DNA of 47,065 nucleotides from Sedimentisphaerales bacterium (GTDB lineage: Bacteria; Planctomycetota; Phycisphaerae; Sedimentisphaerales; Anaerobacaceae): NCBI GenBank assembly GCA_016936075.1, contig JAFGPS010000063.1, forward strand, positions 1 to 47,065. Direction: 5' to 3'. Every line of letters begins with the position of its first letter. Within the stretch, counting starts at the first letter, position 1. Below are positions 8,199 to 17,488 of the stretch, piece after piece. The position numbers were made by a program, and so were the translations under genes. The notes beneath the pieces were generated by a model, which did no database searches, was not told the origin of the DNA, and worked only from the letters and a program-made list of their open reading frames with translations.

Positions 8199-8939
8199 TC
8201 AATAATTTGACGCAGCGGCTATTGCCCGAACAGTAGATTCAGAGTTTTGAAACCTGCCGCACATAATATTGGCACTCGATTCGAATGTAATGGGGCCAGT
8301 CTGGCCATCATCGAGAACAAGAGAAACCTTTACCGCTTTTGGCAAAACCTTTGTCTCTGTTGATTTCCAATCCTCTTTCCATTTATCGTCCTCAAGATAT
8401 TCACATGTAATATTTTTCACATTCGACAAAACCGGCTGCCATTTCAAATCGCTACCGTCCTGTTCGTAACCTTTTATATAATTACGAACGTTTCTCAATA
8501 ATACTTTTCCCGAGTTATCGAGTTTATAACTTACAACCGCAAGCCCCCCAATATTCAGGTAGGGACTTGAAGTAAATGAAGACGTTACAAATTGCAGGAA
8601 AACATTACCTCTGGAAACTTCCTCGCTCGTAAATAACGGAGATTCTTTCTTTTGGAAACTTCCCATATTCATTTCATTTGTTAATGCATATTCTATTGGT
8701 TTCTCACTGAACGAATTTATCGTCCCTGCGTAAGAACATCTAAGTTCACTGGTAAATCTTTGCAGGAACAATCTCGCCTCTTGTTCTACGATGCTTTTGG
8801 GCTTGCAATGCAATATTGACTTTGTTGTCGCCCGATAGCTGCCATATACCGCACTCATAATTAGAGCCGCTATACTTAGAGCAACGAGAATCTCTAATAA
8901 AGTAAAAGCATTCTGTTTTTTTCTGGTACTATATTTCAT
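8199..8939 (-). CDS. gspJ: Type II secretion minor pseudopilin GspJ
   Basis: A 246-residue pseudopilin with the prepilin signal RKKQNAFTLLEILVALSIAAL: a basic leader, Ala in place of the usual Gly just before Phe at the cleavage site, and Glu at +5, followed by a helix of about 20 residues. The rest is a periplasmic beta domain of J-type length. It belongs to the tip complex with GspI and GspK. The order H-I-J-K and the spacing of 17 bp from gspI support the call. Confidence 0.88.
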   Translation of the reverse strand: MKYSTRKKQNAFTLLEILVALSIAALIMSAVYGSYRATTKSILHCKPKSIVEQEARLFLQRFTSELRCSYAGTINSFSEKPIEYALTNEMNMGSFQKKESPLFTSEEVSRGNVFLQFVTSSFTSSPYLNIGGLAVVSYKLDNSGKVLLRNVRNYIKGYEQDGSDLKWQPVLSNVKNITCEYLEDDKWKEDWKSTETKVLPKAVKVSLVLDDGQTGPITFESSANIMCGRFQNSESTVRAIAAASNY

Positions 8940-8956
8940 TGCTTTAATTATTTTTT

Positions 8957-9394
8957 CTACCGAATATTTTCAGCCATAAGAACATCTTCTGTTTCTTTGT
9001 CGGGACATATATACGTTGACATCGAAACTTGTCTTTCGCTTCGTCCCTGTTTCCATACGACACGGACATTAACTTTTTTCAATCCATGTAAATTCAACTT
9101 ATCAATCTCTTCAGGCTGTTCGTCTGTCACATTAATCTGCCAGTTAAAAACAGCATTATTATCTTCATATTGAATCCGGCCGTTTTCTGTACCAGTTTTA
9201 GGATTGCCGTTGCCAACGACTTCTGCTATTTTTTCATTCCCGATTAAACTGGCACGTGACAAATAGCTCGCCGAATCCATCGTATTAATATTGACAACCA
9301 ATAAACGCAAAAGTGCCACGAGACTTATCGCTGTTATCGCTAAAGCAACAAGAACCTCAATCAAAGTAAAACCTTTTCTTTTACGCAGGTACAT
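8957..9394 (-). CDS. gspI: Type II secretion minor pseudopilin GspI
   Basis: A 145-residue pseudopilin: MYLRKRKGFTLIEVLVALAI has the classic G|FTLIE prepilin peptidase site. The C-terminal half shows the I-type pattern (a beta strand with VNVRVVWKQGRSERQVSM near the end). It helps nucleate the pseudopilus with GspJ and GspK. It starts 1 bp after the gspH stop, which implies translational coupling. Confidence 0.88.
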   Translation of the reverse strand: MYLRKRKGFTLIEVLVALAITAISLVALLRLLVVNINTMDSASYLSRASLIGNEKIAEVVGNGNPKTGTENGRIQYEDNNAVFNWQINVTDEQPEEIDKLNLHGLKKVNVRVVWKQGRSERQVSMSTYICPDKETEDVLMAENIR

Positions 9395-9395
9395 A

Positions 9396-9902
9396 TTAAT
9401 TTATTACCTCTAATGTATTTGTCCGAACCTTACCTGAATATTCATCAATAGAAATACTCATCATTTCGCCGCTCGAACAAGTTAATACTATTTCAACCGG
9501 GTCAGCGTAACCATCCGGACTAAGCCTTATAGCAATCTTTTCCTGAGAAATAACGTTTTCACCAAATAACTTTATACGTAAAAACTCTACTCCTTCAGGA
9601 AGTTCACCATCAAGTTTTAATTGTTCTTTTATTGATAATTCCTGACCATCCTTATTCTGTTTGGAAATCCAATAAGTACCATTATTACTATTTATATTAA
9701 AAAAATATGTTAATCGCTTACTCGCCGCCTGCTGATAGGCATATTCCATAACACTGGCAATTTTATTCGTGCTTAACTTAAGCAAAAATTGCGGGTCCGA
9801 GGCTCTTGTAATTTTCGGCAACACAATTGCCAGTGACAGTGAAATAATTAGTATCACAACTGTCAATTCAATCAGCGTAAAGGCTCTGCTACACTTTCGC
9901 AT
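9396..9902 (-). CDS. gspH: Type II secretion minor pseudopilin GspH
   Basis: A 168-residue pseudopilin with the N-terminal signal MRKCSRAFTLIELTVVILII: Ala-Phe at the processing site, Glu at +5 and a hydrophobic helix. The body is a beta-rich GspH/FimT-like domain of usual length. It lies between the major pseudopilin gene gspG (5 bp upstream) and gspI. Confidence 0.88.
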   Translation of the reverse strand: MRKCSRAFTLIELTVVILIISLSLAIVLPKITRASDPQFLLKLSTNKIASVMEYAYQQAASKRLTYFFNINSNNGTYWISKQNKDGQELSIKEQLKLDGELPEGVEFLRIKLFGENVISQEKIAIRLSPDGYADPVEIVLTCSSGEMMSISIDEYSGKVRTNTLEVIN

Positions 9903-9907
9903 AAGAA

Positions 9908-10360
9908 TTACTCAGCTTCAAGGTTCCAACTCTCGATATCAGCGTTAAAATCCATGCCGCCGTCTTCGCCGTCTTTGCCGTACGATTCCAAATCATAATC
10001 ATTATCGTGCAAGCCGGGACAAAGATAGATATATTGATTACCCCATGGATCAACCGGAAGTTTATTTCCTTCAATGTAACCGCCCTTTTTCCAGCCCTTC
10101 ACACCGGGATCAGTTATAAGTGCTTCCAATCCCTGGGATGTAGTCGGAAAACTTCCTGTATCGGTTTTAAATAATGCTAAAGAAGACTGCAACTCTCTTA
10201 TTTCAATTTTTGCTTTTGTCCTTCTGGCCTGTTCCGGCCTGTCAAGTATCTTCGGAGTAATTATCGTTGCGAGAATTCCCAGGATTACGATTACAACCAT
10301 TAATTCGATTAATGTAAAACCGTTTTTATAATATCGTTTTGAATTTCTAAATATCTTCAT
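9908..10360 (-). CDS. gspG: Type II secretion major pseudopilin GspG
   Basis: Main subunit of the pseudopilus. I start it at the internal ATG giving MKIFRNSKRYYKNGFTLIEL (151 residues), because the longer open frame to 10435 would run into gspF and add 25 residues that do not fit a prepilin leader. Family marks: G|FTLIELMVVIVILGILA, PQAR-like PEQARRTKAK, TTSQGLEALI, LPVDPWGNQYIYLCPG and the calcium-site region DYDLESYGKDGEDGG. The stop of gspF lies 13 bp upstream. Confidence 0.95.
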   Translation of the reverse strand: MKIFRNSKRYYKNGFTLIELMVVIVILGILATIITPKILDRPEQARRTKAKIEIRELQSSLALFKTDTGSFPTTSQGLEALITDPGVKGWKKGGYIEGNKLPVDPWGNQYIYLCPGLHDNDYDLESYGKDGEDGGMDFNADIESWNLEAE

Positions 10361-10373
10361 AAAAGCATTCCTT

Positions 10374-11597
10374 CTAAGCGATTGCCTGATTAATATCGAA
10401 AATCGGCAGCAAAATTGATAATACAATAAATCCAACTATAGTTCCCAATATTAAAATCATTACGGGTTCGAGTAATGATGTCAGTGCCTTGACTGCCGTC
10501 TCAACTTCATTATCAAAAACATCCGCCACATTAGATAAACCTTCTTCTATACTGCCGCTTTTTTCACCGGCAGCTATCATGTGAATTACAATAGGAGGAA
10601 ATATCCCTTTCTTCCTGAATGATTGAGCGATGCCCTGGCCGTGACTTATAGCGGCCTTTGCATCTTCTATTACTTCCGCGATTACAGAATTGCCAATCAC
10701 CCTTTTGCCAAGACTGAGCGCGTCAACAATTGATAAGCCGCTTGCTAATAATACCGCCAATGTTCTTGAAAATCTCGATATAGAAATTTTGAGTATAAGA
10801 TTTCCAAAAAGAGGACATTTTAAAATGTATTTATCCCATAATCTTCGTCCGGCAGAGCTTCTGAACATAAGTACAATTAGCGATAGCAATACACTGCCAA
10901 AAATTATTATAAACAAAGTGTAGTCCTGTATAAAATTGCTGACTTTAATCAGCATTAAAGTGGGCCATGGAAGCGCCCTGTTCATTTCAAGGAATAGCTT
11001 TGTAATACTCGGAATGATAAACATAAAAATAAATACAACAACCGCCGCTCCAACGATAGCCATGAACAACGGATAGACCATTGCGGATTTCACTTTATTT
11101 GTAAGTTTATTACGTTTTTCCGACATTTCCGCCAGTCTTAAAAGTACCTTTTCCAACGTACCTGTCGCTTCACCTGCCCGAACCATACTTATATATATTT
11201 CCGAAAAAACTTTCGGATGCTGTTCCATGACATCTGCCAGTGATTTACCTTCGTTGACTTCATTCTTTACATTCTCGAATACATGCGCAAGCGGCTGGTC
11301 AGCTAACTGTTCGACAAGAGCAGAAAGTGCCGGTACAAGTGGTATTCCAGCGTGAAGCAATGTCGCCAACTGCCACGTAGCGGTTGTAATATCCCTTTGC
11401 CTGATTCTGTGAAAATCAAGTGACATGGAAGTTTCAACAGCTTTATTGTGAGCTTGCGATTGCCCGCTTGTGATTTCTATTATATGAACACCAGCGGAAC
11501 GAAGCCTTCTCCTCGCTTCAGAAAGCGTAGAAGCATCGATAGTGCCACGCACCCTTGCTCCATCACTGCTCAATTTTATATATTCGAATACTGACAT
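10374..11597 (-). CDS. gspF: Type II secretion inner-membrane platform protein GspF
   Basis: A 407-residue polytopic protein with two repeated GspF domains (about residues 70-195 and 270-400), each ending in membrane helices. Marks: the N-terminal segment EYIKLSSDGARVRGTIDA, LATLLHAGIPLVPALSAL, GEATGTLEKVL, then AVLLASGLSIVDALSL and AAGEKSGSIEEGLSNVAD. It forms the platform that couples the GspE motor to pseudopilus assembly. It sits 24 bp after gspE. Confidence 0.95.
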   Translation of the reverse strand: MSVFEYIKLSSDGARVRGTIDASTLSEARRRLRSAGVHIIEITSGQSQAHNKAVETSMSLDFHRIRQRDITTATWQLATLLHAGIPLVPALSALVEQLADQPLAHVFENVKNEVNEGKSLADVMEQHPKVFSEIYISMVRAGEATGTLEKVLLRLAEMSEKRNKLTNKVKSAMVYPLFMAIVGAAVVVFIFMFIIPSITKLFLEMNRALPWPTLMLIKVSNFIQDYTLFIIIFGSVLLSLIVLMFRSSAGRRLWDKYILKCPLFGNLILKISISRFSRTLAVLLASGLSIVDALSLGKRVIGNSVIAEVIEDAKAAISHGQGIAQSFRKKGIFPPIVIHMIAAGEKSGSIEEGLSNVADVFDNEVETAVKALTSLLEPVMILILGTIVGFIVLSILLPIFDINQAIA

Positions 11598-11621
11598 ACT
11601 GTATTATCTTCTTTATATTTA

Positions 11622-13328
11622 TCAAATCGTATCATCCTGTGTGACACGAAGAACTTCTTCTATTGTAGTTTGGCCGGCAATTACTTTTTTAATGCCATCT
11701 TCATATAAGGTATCCATACCTTTCTTCACGGCGGCTTGCTTTATCAGACTCGACCTCGAATTATTCATTATCAATTCTTTCATCTGGTCATCGACAAGCA
11801 TCAACTCAAAGATACCGCTTCTTCCCTTATATCCTGTTTCGATACATTCCTTACATCCCATACCTTTATAAAGAACATATACTTCTGAATCAGATTCGGC
11901 CGGACTGAATATATTCTTTTCCTCGTCATTGGGAACATAAGCGTTTTTACAGTCGGGACAAATTGACCTGACCAGCCTTTGAGCCATTATGCCAATTACT
12001 GACGAACAGACAAGATAAGGCTCAATTCCCATATCAATCAGACGAGTTACCGCACTTGCGGAATCATTCGTATGCAATGTACTTAAAACAAGATGGCCGG
12101 TCAAAGCGGACTGGATAGCAATTCTTGCCGTATCAATGTCACGTATTTCTCCTACCATAATTACATCCGGGTCCTGACGCAGAATATGACGCAGAGAGTT
12201 CGCGAAAGTTAAACCAATCTTCGGCTGAACCTGCATCTGACCTACTCCCGGCAACTGGTATTCAATAGGGTCTTCCACGGTCATTATATTTCGTTTTTCC
12301 GTATTCAAAGCACTCATAGCACCATATAAGGTTGTCGTTTTGCCGCTTCCGGTTGGACCTGTTAAAAGGATAATGCCATGAGGTTTATGAATAAGACTCC
12401 TGAATTTCTTTTCTGTTTCCCGTGCGAATCCAAGCTCTTCCAGACCTATACTTGCGCTGGTTCTATCCAAAAGACGAAGCACAACACGCTCGCCGCCTGA
12501 ATTAGGAACAGTTGAAACTCTTACATCGATTTCTTTTTCACCAATTTTAATTCTGCATCGTCCATCCTGCGGGAGCCTGCGTTCTGCAATATTCAAATTC
12601 GCCATGATTTTCAAGCGTGACACAAGAGCTGCTACATATTGTTTAGATAACGTGTATTTGTTATGCAAAACTCCATCAATCCTGAAACGAACCTGAACCT
12701 GCTGTTCGTATGACTCGATATGTATGTCACTCGCCCGGCTCTGGACAGCCTGAAAGAAAAACGTATTGACCAGCTTTATCACCGGAGCCCTATTGGCAAG
12801 GTCTAAAAGGTCCTCTGTTCCTGATTCCAATGCTATGTTGGCGAATTCTTCATTATTATCAAGTTCAGTTATATTTTGCGAAGTTGAATTTTCATTTTCA
12901 TAAAAATAACGGCTCAAACCATCTTCTATAACAGAAGATTGGCAAATTACTCTTTTGCATGAGCGGCCAAGAATATTGACTACTGCATCATAGGCTGTAA
13001 TATCAAGCGGATCTGCAACTGCGACAGTAGTAGAACCATTATCTGAGCCTAAAGGCAGAATTTTATGTTTTTTAAGAAACTCTATCGGAAGATTGGATAC
13101 TAATTCTTTATCAAACTTCTTTTGATTCAGCTTGTCATAAAAAGGAAGATTATATTGCTCAGAAAGTGCTTCCTGAACTTCCTTTTCAGAAACATAACCC
13201 AAATCCATCAGAATCTCGCCGATTTTACGATGTTCAGTCATTTCTGCCTGCATCGCTAGCGCTTTCGCTAATTGCTCTTTTTTAAGCGATGTTTCTGATA
13301 ATAATATTTTTCCAATTAATTCTGCCAT
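11622..13328 (-). CDS. gspE: Type II secretion ATPase GspE
   Basis: Cytoplasmic hexameric motor, 568 residues. An N-terminal MshEN/GspE-N domain (about 1-150; GEILMDLGYVSEKEVQEAL) precedes the ATPase core: DIHIESYEQQVQVRFRIDG, Walker A GPTGSGKTTTLYGA (about 325), the Asp box TVEDPIEYQLPG, Walker B DPDVIMVGEIRD, and the His box LTGHLVLSTLHTND. A tetracysteine zinc motif (CPDC and CKEC) lies near residues 475-510, as in most GspE proteins. Confidence 0.96.
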   Translation of the reverse strand: MAELIGKILLSETSLKKEQLAKALAMQAEMTEHRKIGEILMDLGYVSEKEVQEALSEQYNLPFYDKLNQKKFDKELVSNLPIEFLKKHKILPLGSDNGSTTVAVADPLDITAYDAVVNILGRSCKRVICQSSVIEDGLSRYFYENENSTSQNITELDNNEEFANIALESGTEDLLDLANRAPVIKLVNTFFFQAVQSRASDIHIESYEQQVQVRFRIDGVLHNKYTLSKQYVAALVSRLKIMANLNIAERRLPQDGRCRIKIGEKEIDVRVSTVPNSGGERVVLRLLDRTSASIGLEELGFARETEKKFRSLIHKPHGIILLTGPTGSGKTTTLYGAMSALNTEKRNIMTVEDPIEYQLPGVGQMQVQPKIGLTFANSLRHILRQDPDVIMVGEIRDIDTARIAIQSALTGHLVLSTLHTNDSASAVTRLIDMGIEPYLVCSSVIGIMAQRLVRSICPDCKNAYVPNDEEKNIFSPAESDSEVYVLYKGMGCKECIETGYKGRSGIFELMLVDDQMKELIMNNSRSSLIKQAAVKKGMDTLYEDGIKKVIAGQTTIEEVLRVTQDDTI

Positions 13329-13361
13329 TTTATGTATTTAAACTTGCCGTTGTTAATTCAT

Positions 13362-15332
13362 CTATAGCGTTTTATTTTCCTTAGCACTTTCCGTTTCCTC
13401 TTGCTTAATTCTTGTAATCTCATCAAGCTCCTGCTGACTGGATAAAACGTGAGGAGTTATGAAAAGTATAAGGTTAGTTTTTAAATTGCGTTCCCTGGTA
13501 AATTTAAACAATTCACCAAATATTGGAATATCACCCAACAGAGGTACCTTTTTCACAATTTTTTCTTTGTCGTCACGCATCAAGCCGCCAATAACTACAG
13601 TTGTGCCGCTATTAACAGAAACTACTGTATTTACTTTTCTCTGTGCAGTTGTTGGTGTTTCGTTACCTAATCCAGTAGCACTTTCAACGAGCTTTGTATA
13701 GCTTGTATCTATTTCAAGACGAACAAAGTTATTCTGGCTTACGTGAGGAACAACTTTCAATTCGATTCCGACATCTTTAAAATCATATGTCCTAATCGCT
13801 GTTGGAGTTGCAGGGTCATATTCAGTTACGCGAGATTGGCTTACATACGGCACGTTATCTGCGATAATTATCGAAGCGGCGGTGTGATTCGAGGCCATAA
13901 TATGAGGCGTAGAAAGAACATTTACACCTGAATGATTTTCCATTGCCTTGAGAATCGCGCCTATCTCGGTACTTTCTCCGACTTTCTGATATACTCCAAC
14001 TCCCATTCCTTCGAGGTCACCTGAAACAGCTTCCAGCCGAGGACCTAAATTTGTATAACCAAAACCTCGAACGCTATCGGCAACAGCCTCATCGAGAGTA
14101 GCCCAGTCAACTCCTATTTCCTTTAAAACATCATCCGTAGCTTCCATAATCTGGAACTCTACGAGAACCTGTTCACGGACGATATCCAGTTTTTTGATCA
14201 TGTCCTCAATAGTCTCGAAGTCCTGAGGTGATGCAACAACGATTAGCGAGTTAGTGCTTGTATCGGATGTTACCTGTAACTGATTAGCAGATTCATCATT
14301 TGCATTTGATGATAATTTAAGTAAAACCGTCGAAAGCGATTTTTCAACTTCTGCCGCTTCAGCATGTTTTAAAAACATAACATGCACATTACTTGCTTCG
14401 ATAGGACGTTCTATATCCAGCTTCAAGACAAGGTCACGAATCATTATAATATCTTCCTGATTAGAAATTACGACTATTGAATTCGTTCTATCATCAGGCA
14501 AGACCTTCATATTTTCGTTTGTCGTTGTTGATGCGGCTCTAACATTTCTTGCATTCGCGGCAGCTGCATTACGCTGCATAATCTCGGTGATTTGCTCACT
14601 GATTGTTTGAGCGGAACTATATTTTAGAGGTATTACAACAATATTATCTTTAGAGCCTTCGACATCAAGCTTCTGAATGAGCTTTACAACACGATGTATA
14701 TTGGAAGAAGTATCAGTCACAATAATTGTTTTTGTGTTTGGATATGTTGCTATACTTCCTTCAGGCGAAATCAAGGGAGTCAGTAACTCACTGATTTCAG
14801 AGACATCAGCATAATCTATTGGTATAATCTGTGTCACAAAACTGTCATCTACGGGAATCTGTTCAGGGTCGTTACCAACACGGATTAATAAATTACTTTT
14901 AGCGGCATCGGCCCGAGGAATGATTTTTACAATTTTCCCGGAAGGAACCGCGGCATAACCTTTCACCTGTAACATAGACTCAAATATCTTATAGACTTCA
15001 GCAAGACGTACCTGTGTCGGAGAAATCAGTGTGACAGTACCGCTTACCTTATCATCAATCAAAAAGTTCACGCCTGTAAGATGTCCTATAGTTTTAATGA
15101 AAACACGGATATTGGCTTTATCGAAATCCAATGAAACCATTTGGTCCGCAGCTCCAGGCTCAGACAAAAGCGGCATATAAATCAACGGTTCGGTTGCATC
15201 AGAATCTGAATTAGCAATACAAAGCGAATTAAATGAAAGTGTAATCAGGACAAAAAGACAGGTAATATGTTGCAGCCTGATTAAGTTTTTCCCGCGTATT
15301 TTTTGATAATTATAAAATAATAACTTTTTCAT
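13362..15332 (-). CDS. gspD: Type II secretion outer-membrane secretin GspD
   Basis: Secretin pore, about 656 residues. I start at the ATG giving MKKLLFYNYQK, which yields a signal peptide ending near SLCIANS; a TTG five codons earlier is the alternative. N0 domain: SLDFDKANIRVFIKTIGHL and VSGTVTLISP; N1-N3 KH-like repeats with TKTIIVTDTSSNIHRV, DRTNSIVVISNQED and TNSLIVVASPQDFE; the secretin domain (about 400-635) with TTVVIGGLMRDDK, VPLLGDIPIFGELFKF and LILFITPHVL. It has no obvious C-terminal pilotin-binding S-domain beyond a short charged tail. Confidence 0.95.
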   Translation of the reverse strand: MKKLLFYNYQKIRGKNLIRLQHITCLFVLITLSFNSLCIANSDSDATEPLIYMPLLSEPGAADQMVSLDFDKANIRVFIKTIGHLTGVNFLIDDKVSGTVTLISPTQVRLAEVYKIFESMLQVKGYAAVPSGKIVKIIPRADAAKSNLLIRVGNDPEQIPVDDSFVTQIIPIDYADVSEISELLTPLISPEGSIATYPNTKTIIVTDTSSNIHRVVKLIQKLDVEGSKDNIVVIPLKYSSAQTISEQITEIMQRNAAAANARNVRAASTTTNENMKVLPDDRTNSIVVISNQEDIIMIRDLVLKLDIERPIEASNVHVMFLKHAEAAEVEKSLSTVLLKLSSNANDESANQLQVTSDTSTNSLIVVASPQDFETIEDMIKKLDIVREQVLVEFQIMEATDDVLKEIGVDWATLDEAVADSVRGFGYTNLGPRLEAVSGDLEGMGVGVYQKVGESTEIGAILKAMENHSGVNVLSTPHIMASNHTAASIIIADNVPYVSQSRVTEYDPATPTAIRTYDFKDVGIELKVVPHVSQNNFVRLEIDTSYTKLVESATGLGNETPTTAQRKVNTVVSVNSGTTVVIGGLMRDDKEKIVKKVPLLGDIPIFGELFKFTRERNLKTNLILFITPHVLSSQQELDEITRIKQEETESAKENKTL

Positions 15333-15350
15333 TTTATTTATTTCCAATAA

Positions 15351-16274
15351 TTAATCTATCTTAAATGACAGGGTCTTATTTTCCGTGCCCCTCGTAAGTT
15401 CCAAATCAAAGGAAGTTAATGAACGTGCTTTTCGCAGAACCTGAAACGCCTTACGATCATTAGTTACAGCTTGTCCGTTAATAGTCTGAATAATATCACC
15501 ATTTTTTAGCCCGACAAATTTTGCCATACTCAAACCTTCGAGTCCGCTTATTTGAAGACCATCTTCCTGGCCGTCAGTATTATGAGTTGATATCTTTACC
15601 GTTTTTAGTATTGCTTCTATTCCACCAATTTTCGCAAGGAAAGCACTCTTGTTTACTTGCCGTTCAGTAGGTGACGTTATTGTTACGATATCTTCTGGAG
15701 TGTTTCCTTCAGGTTTGGTTACAGGAGTTTCAGACGCTAATACAACTGAATCTGAACTTTCCTGGCCGGCAACATATAAGTTCAATACTTCCTCTACACC
15801 ATCATTGAGAAGGATTATCCTGTTTCTTTCGATTTTTTCAATACGTGCACCATTAACGATGTCACCTGTATTGTAAAGGTCCTGAACTTTTGTTTTCAGA
15901 TTTTCAATAATGGCACATCCAATTTTTCCCTCACCTGCTACCGTACCGAGCAGCCTCAATTCAAGCGGCTTCCTGATTACAGGTTTTATCACCTGAGATG
16001 TAACATTATCCTGCTGAGTGTTTTGTTGAGATGCAGTTACTTTCTCCGTATTAAAAATATCACGCTCCAGGATAATGCCCGGATTTATTGAATCCAAAGA
16101 GTTTTGATCAATGCCTGAATTGGTTTGTGAAGGCTCTTGTTTTGGTTCTATTTGATATTCTTGTCCAGTCTTTTCAAAAAATATACTGTAAACTAAATAG
16201 ACCAAAAGGAGAACCATTACAACATTTGTAACAGGTAGAATTTGACCCAATATGTCTCTCACATTATTCTTCAT
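15351..16274 (-). CDS. gspC: Type II secretion protein C with PDZ domain (GspC)
   Basis: A 307-residue bitopic protein: membrane helix near residues 15-32 (ILPVTNVVMVLLLVYLVY), a Gln/Ser/Asn-rich linker, the homology-region domain (LELRLLGTVAGEGKIGCAII through NRIILLNDGVEEVLNLY) that contacts the secretin, and a C-terminal PDZ domain (GLKNGDIIQTINGQAVTNDR). It links the inner-membrane platform to GspD. It is the first gsp gene in the order C to M, and lies 63 bp downstream of the CPBP gene. Confidence 0.9.
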   Translation of the reverse strand: MKNNVRDILGQILPVTNVVMVLLLVYLVYSIFFEKTGQEYQIEPKQEPSQTNSGIDQNSLDSINPGIILERDIFNTEKVTASQQNTQQDNVTSQVIKPVIRKPLELRLLGTVAGEGKIGCAIIENLKTKVQDLYNTGDIVNGARIEKIERNRIILLNDGVEEVLNLYVAGQESSDSVVLASETPVTKPEGNTPEDIVTITSPTERQVNKSAFLAKIGGIEAILKTVKISTHNTDGQEDGLQISGLEGLSMAKFVGLKNGDIIQTINGQAVTNDRKAFQVLRKARSLTSFDLELTRGTENKTLSFKID

Positions 16275-16337
16275 AACTAACGACTAAAAAACAAACATAG
16301 CTTTCTTTTTAATATAGTCCGATATTTTTATAGACTT

Positions 16338-17114
16338 TCAGGCAATAACTGTTGCAATTATGCCGTAACCAATATTCGCTATACTATGAAATAATATCGG
16401 TGCTATAAGCGAGTTGGTTCTGAAAAAAAGCCACCCCATAATTAAGCCGGGAAGAAATGTGATTATTGATATGATACTTCCAAGAAGTATAACATGAGAG
16501 ACTGCAAATACTATGGCACATATTATTATACCATACCATTCTAAAAACCTGAATTTTTTACCTGTTACAGTGTTAAACAAGTAGATTATGTTACTTTGCA
16601 AATAACCGCGAAAGAAGACTTCTTCCGGTATTGCTACAAATAAAATTTGATAACAAAACCATATATACAATCTTCCTTCCGGAATTATGGGACGCATAGG
16701 TAATTGCACTTTGTAATGGTCCAATAATAAAACACCGGCAACCAGAGCGGAAAAAACAATCACAAAAGCAGCAAAGAGGACTTTTAATTGCCGCCGGAAA
16801 TCACCTATTCTAAAACCAATTTGGCACAGGTCCTTCCTGCGTACAATGGTTGGAATAATAGCCGCTGATATCAGAATGACCGGAACAGCCAGTGCCATCA
16901 ATGTTTGATTATCAGAAAATCCAACTTGTAGAAGTTTACTTACCCCAATAGAAATAATTGTTATAACTATTATCTCAATTAATAAGGATTTACCAGAAGT
17001 TTTATTGCTTGCCTGTTCCAAAATGCAATTATCATCCAAATATCTTACATAAAATACATGTTTTAGAATTATCAACTTTTTGGAGCTGAACCTAAAAACA
17101 TAATGAGATGCCAA
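16338..17114 (-). CDS. CPBP-family intramembrane metalloprotease
   Basis: Polytopic membrane protein with the three Abi/CPBP motifs: EEVFFRGYLQSNI (paired Glu plus Arg), FAVSHVILL (His) and FHSIANIGYG (His). Such glutamate-type proteases act inside the membrane, sometimes on prenylated or peptide substrates; no substrate can be read here. The longest frame starts at a TTG only 17 bp from the tRNA-Arg; later TTG codons (before DDNCILE or at EQASNKTSG) may be the true start. It is on the same strand between tRNA-Arg and gspC, so read-through into the secretion operon is possible. Confidence 0.85.
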   Translation of the reverse strand: MASHYVFRFSSKKLIILKHVFYVRYLDDNCILEQASNKTSGKSLLIEIIVITIISIGVSKLLQVGFSDNQTLMALAVPVILISAAIIPTIVRRKDLCQIGFRIGDFRRQLKVLFAAFVIVFSALVAGVLLLDHYKVQLPMRPIIPEGRLYIWFCYQILFVAIPEEVFFRGYLQSNIIYLFNTVTGKKFRFLEWYGIIICAIVFAVSHVILLGSIISIITFLPGLIMGWLFFRTNSLIAPILFHSIANIGYGIIATVIA

Positions 17115-17131
17115 TAAAACACATACAAAAA

Positions 17132-17205
17132 CGCGCCCGGCAGGACTCGGACCTGCAACCTTTGGGTTCGAAGCCCAACACTCTATCCAATTGAGCTACG
17201 GGCGC
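17132..17205 (-). tRNA. tRNA-Arg(TCG)
   Basis: On the minus strand the acceptor stem GCGCCCG (from 17205) pairs with CGGGCGC (17133-17139), the D arm contains AGCTCAATTGGATAGAGT, the anticodon stem TTGGG/CCCAA encloses the loop CTTCGAA with anticodon TCG, and the T arm reads GCAGGTCCGAGTCCTGC. The discriminator is G at 17132 and CCA is not encoded. Confidence 0.96.
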
Positions 17206-17224
17206 ATAAATCTTTTGCTTGTAT

Positions 17225-17254
17225 ATTATAAATACAAACAGGGTGATTTGTCGA
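17225..17254 (-). promoter_or_regulatory. Promoter of tRNA-Arg
   Basis: Minus strand: TCGACA (17249-17254), 18-bp spacer, TATAAT (17225-17230). The -10 element ends about 20 nt before the mature tRNA 5' end at 17205, which is the right distance for a tRNA promoter with a short leader. Confidence 0.55.
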
Positions 17255-17314
17255 GATTTTTTATGAAGGAAAATCAATTAGATTTATAAACCTATCGAGA
17301 TAAAGCGTTTCTTA

Positions 17315-17342
17315 TTGACATCAGGTGCAAAACAACTATAAT
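17315..17342 (+). promoter_or_regulatory. Consensus promoter for the YeeE/YedE genes
   Basis: TTGACA (17315-17320), 16-bp spacer and TATAAT (17337-17342), both consensus. The first downstream gene starts at 17489, so the leader would be about 140 nt; I see no known riboswitch in it. Confidence 0.65.
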
Positions 17343-17488
17343 TTAAGTCGAAACTGGAACTTGAAGGCGATTGGTAGAAATGGATTTCAAGGAATGTTAT
17401 CTTTGAAAAAAATAGGGACGCTATGAAGTATTATTTTCATAAAATACTCATAGAAAGAAATATTTATTGATAGTACATAAGGTTCCCA

